From contig JAECUM010003692.1 of NCBI GenBank assembly GCA_016617855.1, forward strand, positions 51,018 through 115,017: a DNA stretch of 64,000 nucleotides, read 5' to 3'. Source of the stretch: Megalonaias nervosa. Lineage: Eukaryota > Mollusca > Bivalvia > Unionida > Unionidae. Under the pieces are notes generated by a model, which worked only from the letters and a program-made list of their open reading frames with translations, made no database searches and had not been told where the DNA came from. The translations under genes and the position numbers were made by a program. Shown in pieces: positions 9,561-20,699 of this stretch; within the stretch, counting starts at the first letter, position 1; each line of letters begins with the position of its first letter.

Positions 9561-11900
9561 GGCCCCGAGGTCCACAAGATCAGCCAATAGCCACTGGTAT
9601 TCTGACTGTGGAATTGAGATAGGCGGTCTCTGTAGCGCATGGTGTTGTATCAAGTAGCTTCCGATCGTAGCGGTTAGGGGGACTGGGCACTCCAACAATG
9701 CGTATTAGAAATTTTCACAGAATGCGACCTGCTGAAGTACTGAAATCAAGGTACGAAAAGAGCAAGCAGAAAGAAACAAATAAAAAAACCAGAAACAAGA
9801 GTCACAAGTGGGTTCGGTGTGGCCCATCTGGTTTACATTTACAATTTAACAGTTGATTAGGTCACTATCAGACTTATATGGCATTGTAAGAACACGACCT
9901 GTGCAAATTATCTCTCGGCCCATGTATCCTCTCAGTTATCTCTAAAACGTAAAAAAAAACAAAAATAAAAACAAACAAAAAAAACTTTTAAACACTTTGC
10001 AAGTAATGGCAATTCTAAGTCTATTGATGCAAACATACCAATATTGCTTGCTTCCAAATATTTAAGAATTTCAAATTTGATAAATGTTAAAAACTTCTCT
10101 ACATATAAATTAAACAACAAAAAAATTTTTAAAAATTGACACTCATTTTGCATTAAGTACATTCTTAGAGGAGCAAAATCAATATTTGGAAGGAAAAATA
10201 ACCATCACTTGCAAAAATATCTAATATTCTTAAAGAAATTCTGATGTCTAATTACAACATTGTACATTGTTTATGCTAACCTACAATCGTCAATACCAGG
10301 TTTGTTTGAGTTGGTCCCGCTCTAAGGTATTTTGCCTATAAGGCTATTTGCTTAAATATATGTGGAGCATATTTCGCTTGATACGATGGTTCTATTAGGC
10401 TAGTTCAAAAATCTATTAATTCATTGTTGTTTTTATGCGTGTTTAGCCAATTTTATCTACTTAGCATTATGTGTTAGGCCTACTTATTTTATTATTTATT
10501 TTTCATACTTTTCTTCAGTCAGAAGGTACACATTATCGTATTCATTTTAGTCCCTGTATGTATTCTTTTGTTAATTTTAATAACATCCTTACATTATTTC
10601 TTCTTCGAAAATCTGGTTATTGTTTTACGCGAGGACAAGAAATCTGTGTGAGCCCAAACATGTACTTCTAAATAGATCATATGTTACTTTAGAAAGAAAT
10701 CAAAGGTATTTTCAAGGAGAAAAAGATTACATACTATGCGAAACGAGAATTATTTCTACTTCCACTGAATTTCATTAACAAGTGCAGCTTTTCATGATAA
10801 ATCACACGGGATATCTTGATATCAAAGAAGTTTGATTACAAAAATTATCTCATTAGAAACTGTCGCTAAAGTACTGACAATCTCAGCCAATAAGATGCAA
10901 GATCACTTCTGCATTGATCCTGCTCATAATTGTCTCCTTCAAATATCTTGAGGATTTAAATCTAGTTTTTCCATGATTACCCAATATCGTATCAGACATA
11001 CAGTCCCTAGAGTAGCAATAAGCTCGGCTTAACAGGTGCATGATTGCCACATTATGATCAATTTTTCCAAGTAAAATAATTTTCTTCGAGAATATTTACC
11101 CAGTCAGAACTACTGCCCTCCCAGATATTACTTTAAGCTAAATGGAGCTAAAAGTTGTCTTCCAAGCTATGTGGCGGTCGGGCAGAGTGATCTCCAATTG
11201 GTATAAGGACTGTCGGCAAAACCCGTGAACTTCTCAGTTAGTAGAGAAACACAGCTTCTAGGTAACCCTACAAATCTAGCTGACGTCACAAAGATGAGTA
11301 ATAAGAAGCTGTCAATCGACTTGAAAGGTTGACCTGTTGAGCTGCAGATATAGGTCCCACCAGATCGAATTGACCCTTCGTGATGACGGATATTGGAGAT
11401 AAAGGTTAGAGAACGTGGATTCCGATCTCCATCCTACGGCCTGAATAATGTCAGCTAGAGAATGTTATGCTGGTGGCAACTGATCTAACTTCATGAGCCG
11501 AAATGCGTAGTAAGTTTATTTGAGCAGCGGTTATTTCTCTATGTACAGAGAATAACCTACTTAATCCAGGACGAGATAAGCTGTGTCGATATATCCTCCT
11601 GTTCTTTCTTGAGAGGTAAAAATAGGCGTGATCTCCCTCGACTCGGTGGTTCTGTTCTGTTAAAATACCACTTGAAACCCCGACCGGGTCTTGTAGGTGG
11701 TTCCATTAGGCTGAAAATAATTGAAGCCTTCCTCCTACCTCGGTGTGTGGAAAAGGCGGAGCAGAGATGACGTCATGTTTTGAGAGGAGGAGGCTATCGA
11801 GAGGAATAACATTAAAGCGAAAGATAGGACCCTCTCTGGGTTTTATCCGCTTTGGTTTGCGAGAACTGTGGTTTACGCAAGCTGGATCTTCGATATGACG
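9561..11900. other. No gene seen; one hairpin
   Basis: No ORF here shows family features. A 12/11-base inverted repeat (GGTTATTTCTCT and AGAGAATAACC) forms a hairpin at 11529-11557. The region lies between retrotransposon debris and the viral relic and may contain eroded pieces of either. Confidence 0.5.
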
Positions 11901-11989
11901 GTTTTACAGAGGTTTGTGTCCTATGTGTGGCCTTTTGTTGATTTCCCGTAATATCCATGTATTGCCGCTGTGGTTGCCAGGTAGAAAAA

Positions 11990-12120
11990 TTGGTCAGTAT
12001 TCGACTATATTTCTATTGCGGAACAACGAGGGAGAGCTAGACAAACAAAAGTGCAAAAACCTCGGTGACTATCATGATATGTATCTGCGCACTGATGTGT
12101 TCCACAGGGGCTTCACCCCA
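11990..12120 (+). pseudogene. Possible protein-primed DNA polymerase B fragment
   Basis: One plus-strand frame (within the ORF 11914-12162) contains CKNLGDYHDMYLRTDV, which matches the conserved block preceding the LLADVFE region in Polinton/adintovirus PolB proteins. The expected continuation is lost within a few residues, and neither the exonuclease motifs nor the DTD polymerase motif were found. The call rests on one 16-residue block, supported by the capsid genes immediately downstream. Confidence 0.5.
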
Positions 12121-12689
12121 CCAGTGCCCATGAGAAACATTAACAAGAAAACTGTACATTAGAGATCGGCCTGAAATTTAATAATAACAACAACGACAGT
12201 CCCGCATGGATGTGTGCAAGTTATTTGCGTAGTTAACGCGAGGAAGCCAATGTACATGACCTATTACGAAACTGGGCTCGGTGATGTTCCTCGTGGATTA
12301 TTTGCGAGTTAAGCAAATGGCAATACGAGTTGTGGATAGTGTCAAAAGTGCAGCGGTAAATTGATTAAAACAAATGGGATCGCAGCTCAGTCGCTCCGAG
12401 ATCCAATCCGAAGATTAATAACACGAGCACCAACGACGGTTCCAGTTACATTACCATCGACAGAATCAATGCCGCCTGCATTTAGTAAAGTCATTAACTA
12501 GGCCGCTTAGCAGAGATTCAGAGATTACAAATATGGAAGTGGGGAGTGGATTTGCACGGTATTACAGAAAATTAATAAAGTATAATGGCCTGGTTTATAG
12601 ATTTATTTGATACAACATTTGACATGGGAGTGCATCAAGAGAGATTTTAATTATTACTCATACCCATCGGTGGACCTCAATCAGTAAAA

Positions 12690-13840
12690 ATAGAATTGAA
12701 GGTCTATCTAAGTTTTTCCTTCCATATGAGGTATACTTGGAAGTCAAGGGAAAACTGGTTCAGAATGACGATACCGATTATCTCGCCGATACCAAAGTAG
12801 GATTTGTTAATAATGGCATCATAGTGTTGTTTAACAGTGCACGTCACTCCATCAATGGAATGGAAATCGACTCCATTTTGGACAACGTTGACGTGGCCAC
12901 AGCAATTGGTGGGCTTGCCAGGTATAGTGATTACAAGAGAACAGCTGGTCCAATAATGATGTTTATCAAAGATACAGGTGATAATGCGAATTCTCAACAG
13001 TATGCAATTAGGCGACCTAAAGTTCACACCAAACATACTAATGATGCATATGTACAATTTGTAGTTGTGGGCCCTAACGGCACTTTTAATGTTGGATTTG
13101 CTCAGCGTCAAGGACAACTTCGTGGAGCCTCATTACGATTTTCGTGTGCAATTCCCCTCAGACACATATTTGTTTTTTGCAGAGATGCTCGCAAGGATTT
13201 TGGAGCCAAACACAGTTACATTAACCCGCAAAAATAACTCGTGGTGCAGCTGCTGCTGATGGTTGAGTTATATATTAGAAACATTAACATTGTGGATGCC
13301 TGTGTTGTCTCCTTCAGTGCCATATACGCAGCCAGGAACCACTTCAACGTTGTCGTTTCTAGCGCAAACCACAGACGCACACCAACCAACTGCTATTGTG
13401 GAACAATTTACTTGACAAATAATTACCCAAAATGGTTTTATTGCACCAAAACATGTGTTTGTGATGTTTCAACTTACAAACTGAGACAATATCCAAACTC
13501 AGAGCAAAATGATATCTGACGACTTAGAAGTGACTGAAGTTTCGTTGCGATTAAACGGCCATCAATGACGTTCTGAAGAAATTCGGCTTCACTTTACATT
13601 CAATCATACTTCACGTGCATATACTCTGTGATCGTATATGGACCGGCATCAAAACGTTGACACTGATTTGCAGATTTTCCAACACGACTTCATGACACTG
13701 TTCCCAGTTTTTCACTGGAACACCTGGAGTTGTTCAGGCAGTCTGTTGTCGACATGTATTTTCATGCTAGGGTAGGTGACAACGATGGTGGCTATCGATG
13801 CTATGCTGTGATACTTTCTGACAAGTCACTATTGTTGTAG
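12690..13840 (+). pseudogene. Double-jelly-roll major capsid protein relic
   Basis: The best piece is 12737-13237 (166 codons). It has the VEGKL/LVNNG-type N-terminal block (here EVKGKLV, then GFVNNGI), the SINGMEID block and IPLRHIFVFCRD, all characteristic of the major capsid proteins of adintovirus/Polinton-like elements in invertebrate genomes. A second frame (13241-13519) carries weaker downstream sequence, and near 13745-13835 a third frame retains the C-terminal strand that ends in an AYxxIL-SDK-like motif. At least three frameshifts or stops separate these parts. In the intact family the protein forms trimers that build the icosahedral shell. The minus-strand ORF 12704-13117 is a shadow of this gene. 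Confidence 0.75.
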
Positions 13841-13949
13841 AGTGCTGGTTTCGAATGAGGGTCATCGATGCATCTGTTGAAAATCCGTAGAATTCTTAAT
13901 TAAACCTGTATCATATTTTATTAATAATGTCCTATCACGAAATTAGAGT

Positions 13950-14307
13950 CGATCTTACTAAAAAATCAACTTGCAAAGATAAAACACGCAACCAAAAACA
14001 ATTGTGGAGTCACACTTAAAGCTTTTGCAGCAAAATTAACTGGAAATGTACCGAATGGTTAATCCAAACACAACTCATTCAGCTGAATACGGCCAAACAC
14101 AATAACATCACAGTAACATTAAAATTACCCAAGTCAGAGGTGACGCAAGTGCAAAAGACTGGTGGAATATTTCCATTCCTTGCAACGATTCCAGCATTAT
14201 TGGCAGCAGTGGCTCCAGCGGTTGCAAAAGCTGCAGCGTTAGGAGCTGCCGAAACTTCATCTGGAGTGGCGTTGATAAAAGCAGTTGGTGGACGCATAAA
14301 AAACTAA
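13950..14307 (+). pseudogene. Minor capsid protein relic (hydrophobic-tail type)
   Basis: The first half (13955-14057) and second half (14060-14307) are in different frames. Each half starts with an amphipathic segment of the LxxxQLxxxxxA type, the repeat pattern seen in the small capsid-associated proteins of this virus group. The C-terminal half continues with KTGGIFPFL and an Ala/Pro-rich helix (IPALLAAVAPAVAKA) to a TAA at 14305. Such proteins are encoded next to the capsid protein and protease in adintovirus-like elements, as here. A short stretch after it (14312-14385) holds two RLPG motifs and could be part of it or of a second small protein. Three minus-strand ORFs here are shadows. 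Confidence 0.6.
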
Positions 14308-14392
14308 GAGTATTTCGATTACCTGGCACGGGTCGTCGAACACCCTCAGGCAAAGGACTTCGATTACCAGGTAGAATAAAATCAAGCATCCA

Positions 14393-14660
14393 ATGACCAA
14401 TCTTGATTTGCTCGCGATAGCAATATTGATCAAACATGTTCGTGGTGTTTTTATGCGAGATGAACATGCATACATCGTGCCACGCACACATGAAACTGGC
14501 ATCGTCAATCTGGATTCGTCAACAGGCCCTGGTACTCACTGGGTCACATACGTGGTAACACCTCAACATAGTTTTATTTTGATCTGCACTACCAGCTGAA
14601 TTTAATTATTTATCCAAGTATAGCAAACAGACGTTGTTTCACTCGACTATTCCAGTACAA
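14393..14660 (+). pseudogene. Adenain-like (C5 family) maturation protease relic
   Basis: The frame from ATG 14393 has the N-terminal LxxxAxxLxxxxFRGVFMRD pattern (here HVRGVFMRD) and the block GIVNLDSSTGPGTHWV with the catalytic His in GTHWV, as in adenovirus and Polinton cysteine proteases. A frameshift near 14570 moves the following FDL segment to another frame. The CGxxC region carrying the catalytic Cys, expected about 60 residues later, is not visible in any frame. In intact relatives this enzyme cleaves capsid precursors. Here it cannot be functional. Confidence 0.7.
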
Positions 14661-14839
14661 ACACGGTTGGATGGTCCCATATGCGATCATCGCGTAATTG
14701 AAGCGTTGCGTGCACTGGAGCGCTCACCAACCCCGCCAACGCTGATTGATTTCACATTAAAAGTATGTGAAATATTATACAACAATGTCTCTTAACATTT
14801 ATGCTCGATGACAAGGTGCTAATGCGGATCTGAGCCGAT

Positions 14840-15280
14840 TTGCCACCAAGGCAGATTTGGCTGAGTTTAATAGTTGTGTTGTTGTTGGTGTCGATCCAGA
14901 TGAATTCGTAATTTTTGAATATCAAACTAGGAAACAAAAAACGTCGGACGTAGACATTCAAGACATTATTATCAAGTTAAAATGCGACTTTATGGTTAAA
15001 AAAATCTGGCTGAGCTCATTGACAACAGCGGAATCAGAGACTCTGGCGTGTCGGTTGTGTTTATCGAAAACTATGTTGATACAGCTAATATTGCAATAAG
15101 ACAATATGTGCAACAAGAAATCGCTCGCGTGCATGCACCGACACGCGTAGTAACTTCATGGACCTTAATTGTAGGAATATTAACCATAAAAGAAGAGGAA
15201 AAAACTAATACATCAATCTTAGCAAACGGTCTACCTATTTTTACAGATGTTGGCTTTGACAAACCTAAATATTTTTGATA
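14840..15280 (+). pseudogene. Unassigned viral reading frames
   Basis: Two overlapping plus-strand frames (14857-15099 and 15048-15278) seem to be one protein split by a frameshift near 15040, because composition and coding character carry across. Visible features are RFATKADLAEF at the start, PDEFVIFEYQTRKQ, and a Lys-containing stretch ending DVGFDKPKYF. I cannot name it. Position just after the protease suggests a structural or accessory protein of the same virus. Confidence 0.4.
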
Positions 15281-15329
15281 AATGATAAGCGGCATCATGG
15301 TTTTAGTTTTGTACCACCAATATCGCCTA

Positions 15330-16016
15330 TAAAAAATTTTTTTAAAAAAGCAGTTGCATTATCAGCTTTATTAGTTGCTGGAGATGAAATTCAGTTCGAA
15401 GTAATCAACATCTATCCGGACGGAAACTAAACCGTCTTTGGTGTTTGTGTTTAAGATTATATTTTAATCATCATATAAACGAGATAGATTCTGAGCGCGG
15501 TGATGAGGTTGCGTAATTTACCGAAGGGTGTTGGACCAACTGGCAGCAGACGCTAATATTGATAACAATTTCGTTTCACTTGTTAAAGAATATCTGCTTC
15601 AAAGTGGTGTTACCAAAACCCTCGTATGAACTGTCATATAATTTTGTCAAAGGCCAAGTAGAAATTGATATTCGGAATGACCCTGGTGAGGCCGGAATGA
15701 CCCTGATGAGGCACTAACAACTCGAGGCCAGCTTGGAATCATCGCCCAGGCAAACAACCAAAAGTTGACTACATCAGCAGATGTAAAACCTGTCTGGGAT
15801 TGTTTCTACATTGGCGAAGTAGTATTCACCACTGTGTTCACCCCTGTTATGTTCAACCATCAATATTTTACACCCACATTGAGACAGCTGAGTTTGTTCG
15901 GGCCAGTTATTGGGCAAAGAAGATCGTTAGATGTCAATCGTCGGAGATTTAAGCATTCCGAGAAGGAGATTTATTCACAACTGTATCACCATTATACCAG
16001 TAAAACAAATGTGTAA
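15330..16016 (+). pseudogene. Unassigned viral reading frame fragments
   Basis: A piece near 15312-15430 reads PPISPIKNFFKKAVAL and ends EVINIYPDGN before a TAA. A longer open segment, 15720-16016, follows after several frame breaks and contains a hydrophobic, aromatic-rich stretch (VWDCFYIGEVVFTTVF). In related elements a penton-like or other late protein lies here, but no motif proves it. Confidence 0.3.
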
Positions 16017-16030
16017 TTTGTTAGAAGTGT

Positions 16031-16500
16031 GTGTGTATTGCGCCTGAGGCAAGGCCTGTATGTCGTGCAATTAAACTACGCGATTGTATTAATAGAAGAA
16101 CTATGACAGACCCTCAGTCTTATCGTCGTGAAAAAATAATCGAAGCGGAACAACAGCAAAATGAAATCACCGAGAGAACCGTGCTGATCGTAAAATACAA
16201 ACGCACGTGTTTAGTCGTAGAAGCTATGTGCGGTCTTGTTGCAGCAACAACTGTCTGTCTTGGTGTGGCTGTAATCACGACATCAACCATTGTAGAGACA
16301 TAAATCGCAATTGTTGTCGGACCTATACAGATAGGAACTGGTGCCTCTGGTTGTGCGAGCAAATTAATTCCCATGCGGCTCCATTCACGAGTACGCCTCT
16401 ATTCCGAATTAATTGCGGCCTCACAAAACAGTTTCAGGATGATCAGTAAACTGTACTCCTTAGAAATCGAGTATAAAATAACAAGTGCGGCTAAGTTTGG
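16031..16500 (+). pseudogene. Unassigned late viral frame with membrane-like segment
   Basis: The open segment 16031-16303 encodes a charged, Gln/Glu-rich part (EQQQNEITER) followed by a Val/Ala-rich hydrophobic stretch (MCGLVAATTVCLGVAVI). Downstream, another frame to about 16490 is helical (RVRLYSELIAASQNSF, then ISKLYSLEIEY). A helical charged domain with a Gly/Ala-rich hydrophobic core is common in an uncharacterised protein of metazoan Polinton-like elements, but I hold this only as a resemblance. Confidence 0.35.
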
Positions 16501-16608
16501 ACTGTGCTGGCGGAAATGGAATACCACAGACAGTTACAAACACAAATAAGAAACAGGTCAGAGTCGAACAAATATGGTTATCAATCGAAAACACAGTAGC
16601 TCGCAGTG

Positions 16609-16652
16609 TGTGTGTGTGTGAGAGAGAGTCTCTGTGTGTGTGTGTGTGTGTG
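16609..16652. repeat. (GT)n-(GA)n-(GT)n microsatellite
   Basis: Compound dinucleotide tract directly after the viral relic. Confidence 0.9.
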
Positions 16653-16659
16653 TTGATCA

Positions 16660-17410
16660 GTACTATACGACTGCCTGTCCGAGTATACTCTGCGGAATTT
16701 CGTTTCTACGATCACAACAGAGTTATTACTAAAATAGTATGAAACGATGAAGTTTTGTCCTTTTGGGGATACCTTTGCAGTCACTGACATCCATAGGAGA
16801 TGTTACCCCAATAACTGTCTCACTCACGTGAAGTGTGTTTGCAAAGTGACCAACACGTATCGATCGCGTAGAGGATAACTATATCATGGGGATAGGGGCG
16901 AGGACAGTTGTTAGTGGGCCTAAAGGGAACAAAATGATAAAATCCCCACTTAGCTGCTACTGGTTCAATTTTTGTGGTTTTGAAAATAGAAAAAGGAAAT
17001 TTTTTGCGGGTACATAAACTGGTGGATTTGTCAAAGCTTGAATATTTGTCGGCATTTAATTTTGTGGATTAACTTTTACAAAGACCCAAAATAAAAAAAA
17101 AGAACAAAATTATTTCAATAACAAACCGCATTCGCTTAAAACAATACCATCACCTGCATGAACATAAATCAAACAGTCAAACGTACGCATTATTCTTTCG
17201 ATACTAAATGTCCGGTAGTCCAGGAACCTGTGTCTTAACTTAGCTAACGTCACTAGATATTTTATGCCATCAAACTGTTGCCAAATGATTCACACGCCAG
17301 TGATCCTAAAGTTCGGAATCAAGACCTTTAACTTTAAAATCAAAATAAGTGTGATATTAGTTTGTTATTAGAGTGCAACTAAATACAAAATCTGATAAAG
17401 GTTTATATGT
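16660..17410. other. No gene seen
   Basis: AT-rich sequence without ORFs of interest or clear repeats. Confidence 0.5.
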
Positions 17411-17414
17411 GTAT

Positions 17415-17600
17415 GTACAAGCAGAGGCGGCCCGAGAATAGCTGCCAGGAACTGGCGCCCTAGGCGAATCATGCAATCCCCCCCCCCCCCCAATTTCTCC
17501 TCAAATCTGGTGTACCGTTTAACTTGGCGCCCTGTGGCAACCGCCTAGTTCGCCTATATGGTGGTGGTGGGGGGGAGGAGGGGTGCGCCCATGTGTAAAA
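17415..17600. repeat. GGCGCCCTAGGCGA interspersed repeat with poly-C
   Basis: The segment contains GGCGGCCCGAGAATAG, GGCGCCCTAGGCGAA, a run of about 15 C (17477-17491), then GGCGCCCTGTGGC and CGCCTAGTTCGCC. The second half partly reverse-complements the first, as in a small non-autonomous DNA transposon. A related piece with GCCTAGGGCGCC is at 46860-47000. Confidence 0.5.
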
Positions 17601-18084
17601 GTCAATGCGTTTAGCTCAGTAAAGCACAAGAATGCAACCAATGACCTTTGACTGGACTGCCGGTCAATTAGCTCTAGTTTAAAACTCCTTTACAAAAGTG
17701 CTGATATGTTGGAGGTAAAATCTAGACCATTTTTATTCATAACCAATTACACACTGCAGTAAGTATTTTAGTTAAAACATCATATCCATGCTACCATTCA
17801 TTTAAAAGTAGCAATCGGATTAATACTGACATCTACTTGTATTAAGATCTGACAGATACCGATAATGGTTCATGTTCTAGTGAGCTTTGAAATTACCGGT
17901 TCACTTAATTTTAATGAACTACAGATAGAGAGTTCATATCTCTTTTTAGTGAACGCTATGTTTCGAGCGATATTTTTCACTTCCATATATTTAAAAGCTG
18001 CAATTTGATTGTTAAATATAAAGGTCAACAGAACGTGACCTCGTATCAGTGTCTGTCAGATTGAGAGGAGTAATGCTAAGAAAG

Positions 18085-18230
18085 TTTTCGAGAGGGCTAT
18101 TATAATTGCCAGGCTGGAGGTCAATGGTGCGCCGTTTATATTCAGAACGAGCACAAGACTCGAACCCACTCGGGCAGATGTGAGATGTCAGTGATTTGAA
18201 ACGGCGAGCGCCTTAGAGTACTATGCCACC
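18085..18230 (-). repeat. tRNA-derived SINE head
   Basis: The minus strand shows an A-box-like TGGCATAGTACTCTAAGGCG and the B box GGGTTCGAGTC 40 to 50 bases later, the internal promoter of tRNA-derived SINEs. The same head with the same B box occurs in the complete SINE at 35501. The body downstream of the head is absent or unrecognisable. Confidence 0.6.
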
Positions 18231-18279
18231 AATTCAGGAGAGTAGCTATAACAAAATTTTCAACAACGCGGTCCATATT

Positions 18280-18640
18280 CAATGTCTTCATGACAGCCAT
18301 GGGGAAGTGCTGATTATGGTGGTTGTTAAACCTGCACCGTTTTCATTTAGGGCCAACTATAGATCAGAAGTCTTTTATGAAAATCCCCATGTCGATAAAA
18401 CACTATCTGTTCAGGAGAAGCAGTGAAAACAAGATTTTCAAGACGGCAGCCACGTTGGAGGTCTGACCCACACTCGTTTTACTTTAGGCTAAACCACATA
18501 TCACACAAAGTCATTAAATCAGACCATCCGTTCAGGTGGAATAGAGACAAAATACAGTTTCGTGATCGCCGTCGTGACGGCCATATTGGATATTTGAGGG
18601 GCACCATTTTCAAATACGATCAACTAGACCCTGGGATGAA
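18280..18640 (+). repeat. Degenerate tandem repeat (GACGGCCAY units)
   Basis: Units starting GACAGCCATG, GACGGCAGCCACGTTGGA and GACGGCCATATTGGA recur about every 130-155 bases, each followed by a TTCATTTAGGGC- or TTACTTTAGGCT-like block and a GTTCAGG-containing end. Two short plus-strand ORFs over it (18223-18426, 18423-18656) are products of the repeat, not genes. Confidence 0.55.
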
Positions 18641-18959
18641 TGTGTTAAAAGCTTGAAATACATACTCCCAATAGGAGTAGTAGCAATAACAAATTTTACT
18701 AACGGATGAACGCCAGCTGGACAGACTAAATGCCATCGCATAAGCGCTTGGATCAGTAAAGCTAAAAACTGAAGGCTGACGACAAGTGAAAATTACAGGC
18801 ATAGCCATTACAAAGCTATGATCTGTAAAAAAAATGCACTCAAAGTAACATGATAACAAAAATAACATGAACAGCACATTATACGCCCGCCCAGTGCTTA
18901 ATAATTCTCAATGAAGGCACTAGAAAGGCATGACTGAATAGATTATTGACCAGCGAGTC

Positions 18960-19680
18960 TCAATAACTTGGACCTTTGGTCAAGGTATGCGGGCCTGAAC
19001 TAAACTTAGTTGTGCAAGAACCTTTATTTTCTTATTAGACTTACCATGACAGTGACCAATGATCTTTAGACCCCAGAATATATAGCTTTCTTTATCACCC
19101 TAAGTGTAAACCATCCATAAGTTTGGTCAAGAAATTTACTATAGAACAAAGAACATCATGCATAACCCATTTTATTTACCCTCAATAATCATAACATTTA
19201 ACCTTCTGACTCCAAATCAAGTGGAAGCCCTCCTCAAACTTGGTCAGAAGTACGTGGTCTAGAACTAAGTAATGGCAAAAAGTTTTCTTCTTTCAGTCAC
19301 ATTGTCTTTGACCTTTGACCTCGAGATCCCAAAGTCAATAGGGTCCTTTCTTACCCAGCAAGCAAGTTATCCACATACTACTGTGAAGATATACAATCGA
19401 GAAATGAAAGTTTTGTGCAGAAATCATCATCTTTCAGTCAGGACTTTGGCCTTTGACCTTTAGACCCCAATCAAAATGATCTCTTGCTTTACCACAAGTG
19501 CAAGCCATTCAAAATGTTTGGTCTGGATCTGTGATGTTGAACTAATCTTATTGTGCAGAAATCACTTTTTTCTTCGAGTGAACTTTAACCTTATTGTTCA
19601 CAAATTAATAGGCTTCTTTCTTTTGCTAGCAAGAATTTATATCAAGGTAGATGCTATAGAACTGATATTATCATGTTAAC
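18960..19680 (+). repeat. Degenerate ~138-bp tandem array (TTTGACCTTTGACC units)
   Basis: Units with TTTGACCTTTGACCTNNAGACCCCAA spaced about 138 bases apart (19307, 19445, about 19581), with older versions at about 19056 and 19200. Each unit continues with a GGNTCTTTCTT block and TTGTGCAGAAATCA. The pattern resembles arrays common in marine invertebrate genomes. No ORF in it is credible. Confidence 0.7.
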
Positions 19681-19777
19681 TAGTGGAAAAAAATTAATCG
19701 ACAAATGGAGACGGACAGACAAAGCCATAGGCAGGCATATAAAAACTAGTCGAGCATTATCTGCATGAGAGATTTAA

Positions 19778-19982
19778 GTGTGTGTGATTTGATGTCCAGC
19801 CCAGTCTCATTATTCTGACACCAGGCCGACCTGTCCTAACATTAACCTCCTAATGCTGAGCCCCTAGCGAGGCAGCTTTTAGTACCATTTTTATAAGTCT
19901 TTGGTATGACTCGGCCAGGGTTTGAAACTGCTACCTCCAGCATCAGAGGCTGGCACTCTAACCACTTGGCCACCGGAGCGGT
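19778..19982 (-). repeat. tRNA-derived SINE, family 1 (internally deleted)
   Basis: On the minus strand it shares the head (box A near GGCCAAGTGGTTAGAG, box B with a mutated GGTTTGAAAC), the CATACCAAAGACTTAT core and the GAGGTTAATGTTAGGAC region of the full copies at 25188 and 43276. The segment between core and (CA)n tail is deleted. Confidence 0.75.
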
Positions 19983-20037
19983 CCCATGTGAGATTTAAAA
20001 ATATGTATCAATTTACATAAAAGGACACTATACAATT

Positions 20038-20112
20038 AAACCTGTCTTAAGCAGCCACCTCTGGAAAGTGAGAATACATATCTGCAGACAGATGGCTGCC
20101 CAATACAGGTTT
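20038..20112. repeat. Short palindromic element (CTTAAGCAGCCACC)
   Basis: Arms 20038-20063 and 20089-20112 are imperfect reverse complements (AACCTGTCTTAAGCAGCCACC against AACCTGTATTGGGCAGCCATC) around a 25-base spacer. A half copy of the same arm occurs near 27852. Confidence 0.6.
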
Positions 20113-20339
20113 CTGTCCCCAGTCAAATGGATCAAAGGTCTGAGAGAAATGTGTGATTGTGCAAAAAATGACCCTGAAGACAGGAGGTTTGACTGCAGTG
20201 GGAGTAATAAATGCAATTAACAATGTACAAGATAACCAGGATTTTAATTGTATGCCTCAAGCAAAACATGTCACACTTATCCATCTACAATGCACACCTA
20301 ACTGGCAGATGCCTTACACCAATATCTGCCACTGAATAA

Positions 20340-20690
20340 TTCACCACAAGATTAGGGTATACTCAACTAACTCGATTTCATCAACAGTGCCAACATATGG
20401 TGACAGATCTGGGACTATCATGTTGATTCAAGTTCATTCATAGAGCAAACAACAGAGACCCTGATCTGCCAGGCCATTATGTAACAGCAGATCTGGATAG
20501 AAATAACTCTGAATCTATCATGTTGACTTCATTCTATTCAGCCAGCAAACATCATAAACCTCAATCCAATAGGCCTTATGTGATCACAGATCAGGGTCAA
20601 CTCTGCTGACTTGATTTCATCCCTAGAGTGAACACCATACACCCTGTTCTGCTAGGTCATTATGTGATAGCAGATCTGGATCTACTGTCT
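20340..20690 (+). repeat. Tandem repeat derived from the CAGATCTGG MITE family
   Basis: About three units of roughly 110 bases, each with TTCATTC, a GCAAACANCA core, CTGNTCTGCNAGGCC and TTATGTGANAGCAGATCTGG. The same words occur inside the inverted-repeat elements at 23470-23640, 26459 and 31714. Confidence 0.6.
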
Positions 20691-20699
20691 GAAAATGGC

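Larger units (their letters stand above)
11990..16560 (+). mobile_element. Decayed endogenous adintovirus/Polinton-like virus
   Basis: A run of plus-strand gene relics in an order and content typical of metazoan adintovirus/Polinton-like elements: a possible type-B DNA polymerase fragment, a double-jelly-roll major capsid protein, a minor capsid protein with a hydrophobic Gly/Ala tail, an adenovirus-type protease and several unassigned frames. All are broken by frameshifts and stops. Base composition is visibly less AT-rich than the surroundings. I saw no integrase, no packaging ATPase and no terminal inverted repeats, so the copy is partial as well as decayed. It is presented here as an old insertion with no intact gene. 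Confidence 0.7.

Noticed and set aside
12704..13117. 137-codon minus-strand ORF
   Set aside because: Shadow of the capsid protein relic, which has the recognisable motifs on the plus strand.
14079..14508. Three overlapping minus-strand ORFs
   Set aside because: Shadows of the minor capsid and protease relics.
16485..16742. 85-codon plus-strand ORF with Cys-Val repeats
   Set aside because: Caused by the GT/GA microsatellite.
18223..18656. Two consecutive 67- and 77-codon ORFs
   Set aside because: They cover a tandem repeat and their peptides mirror the repeat period.
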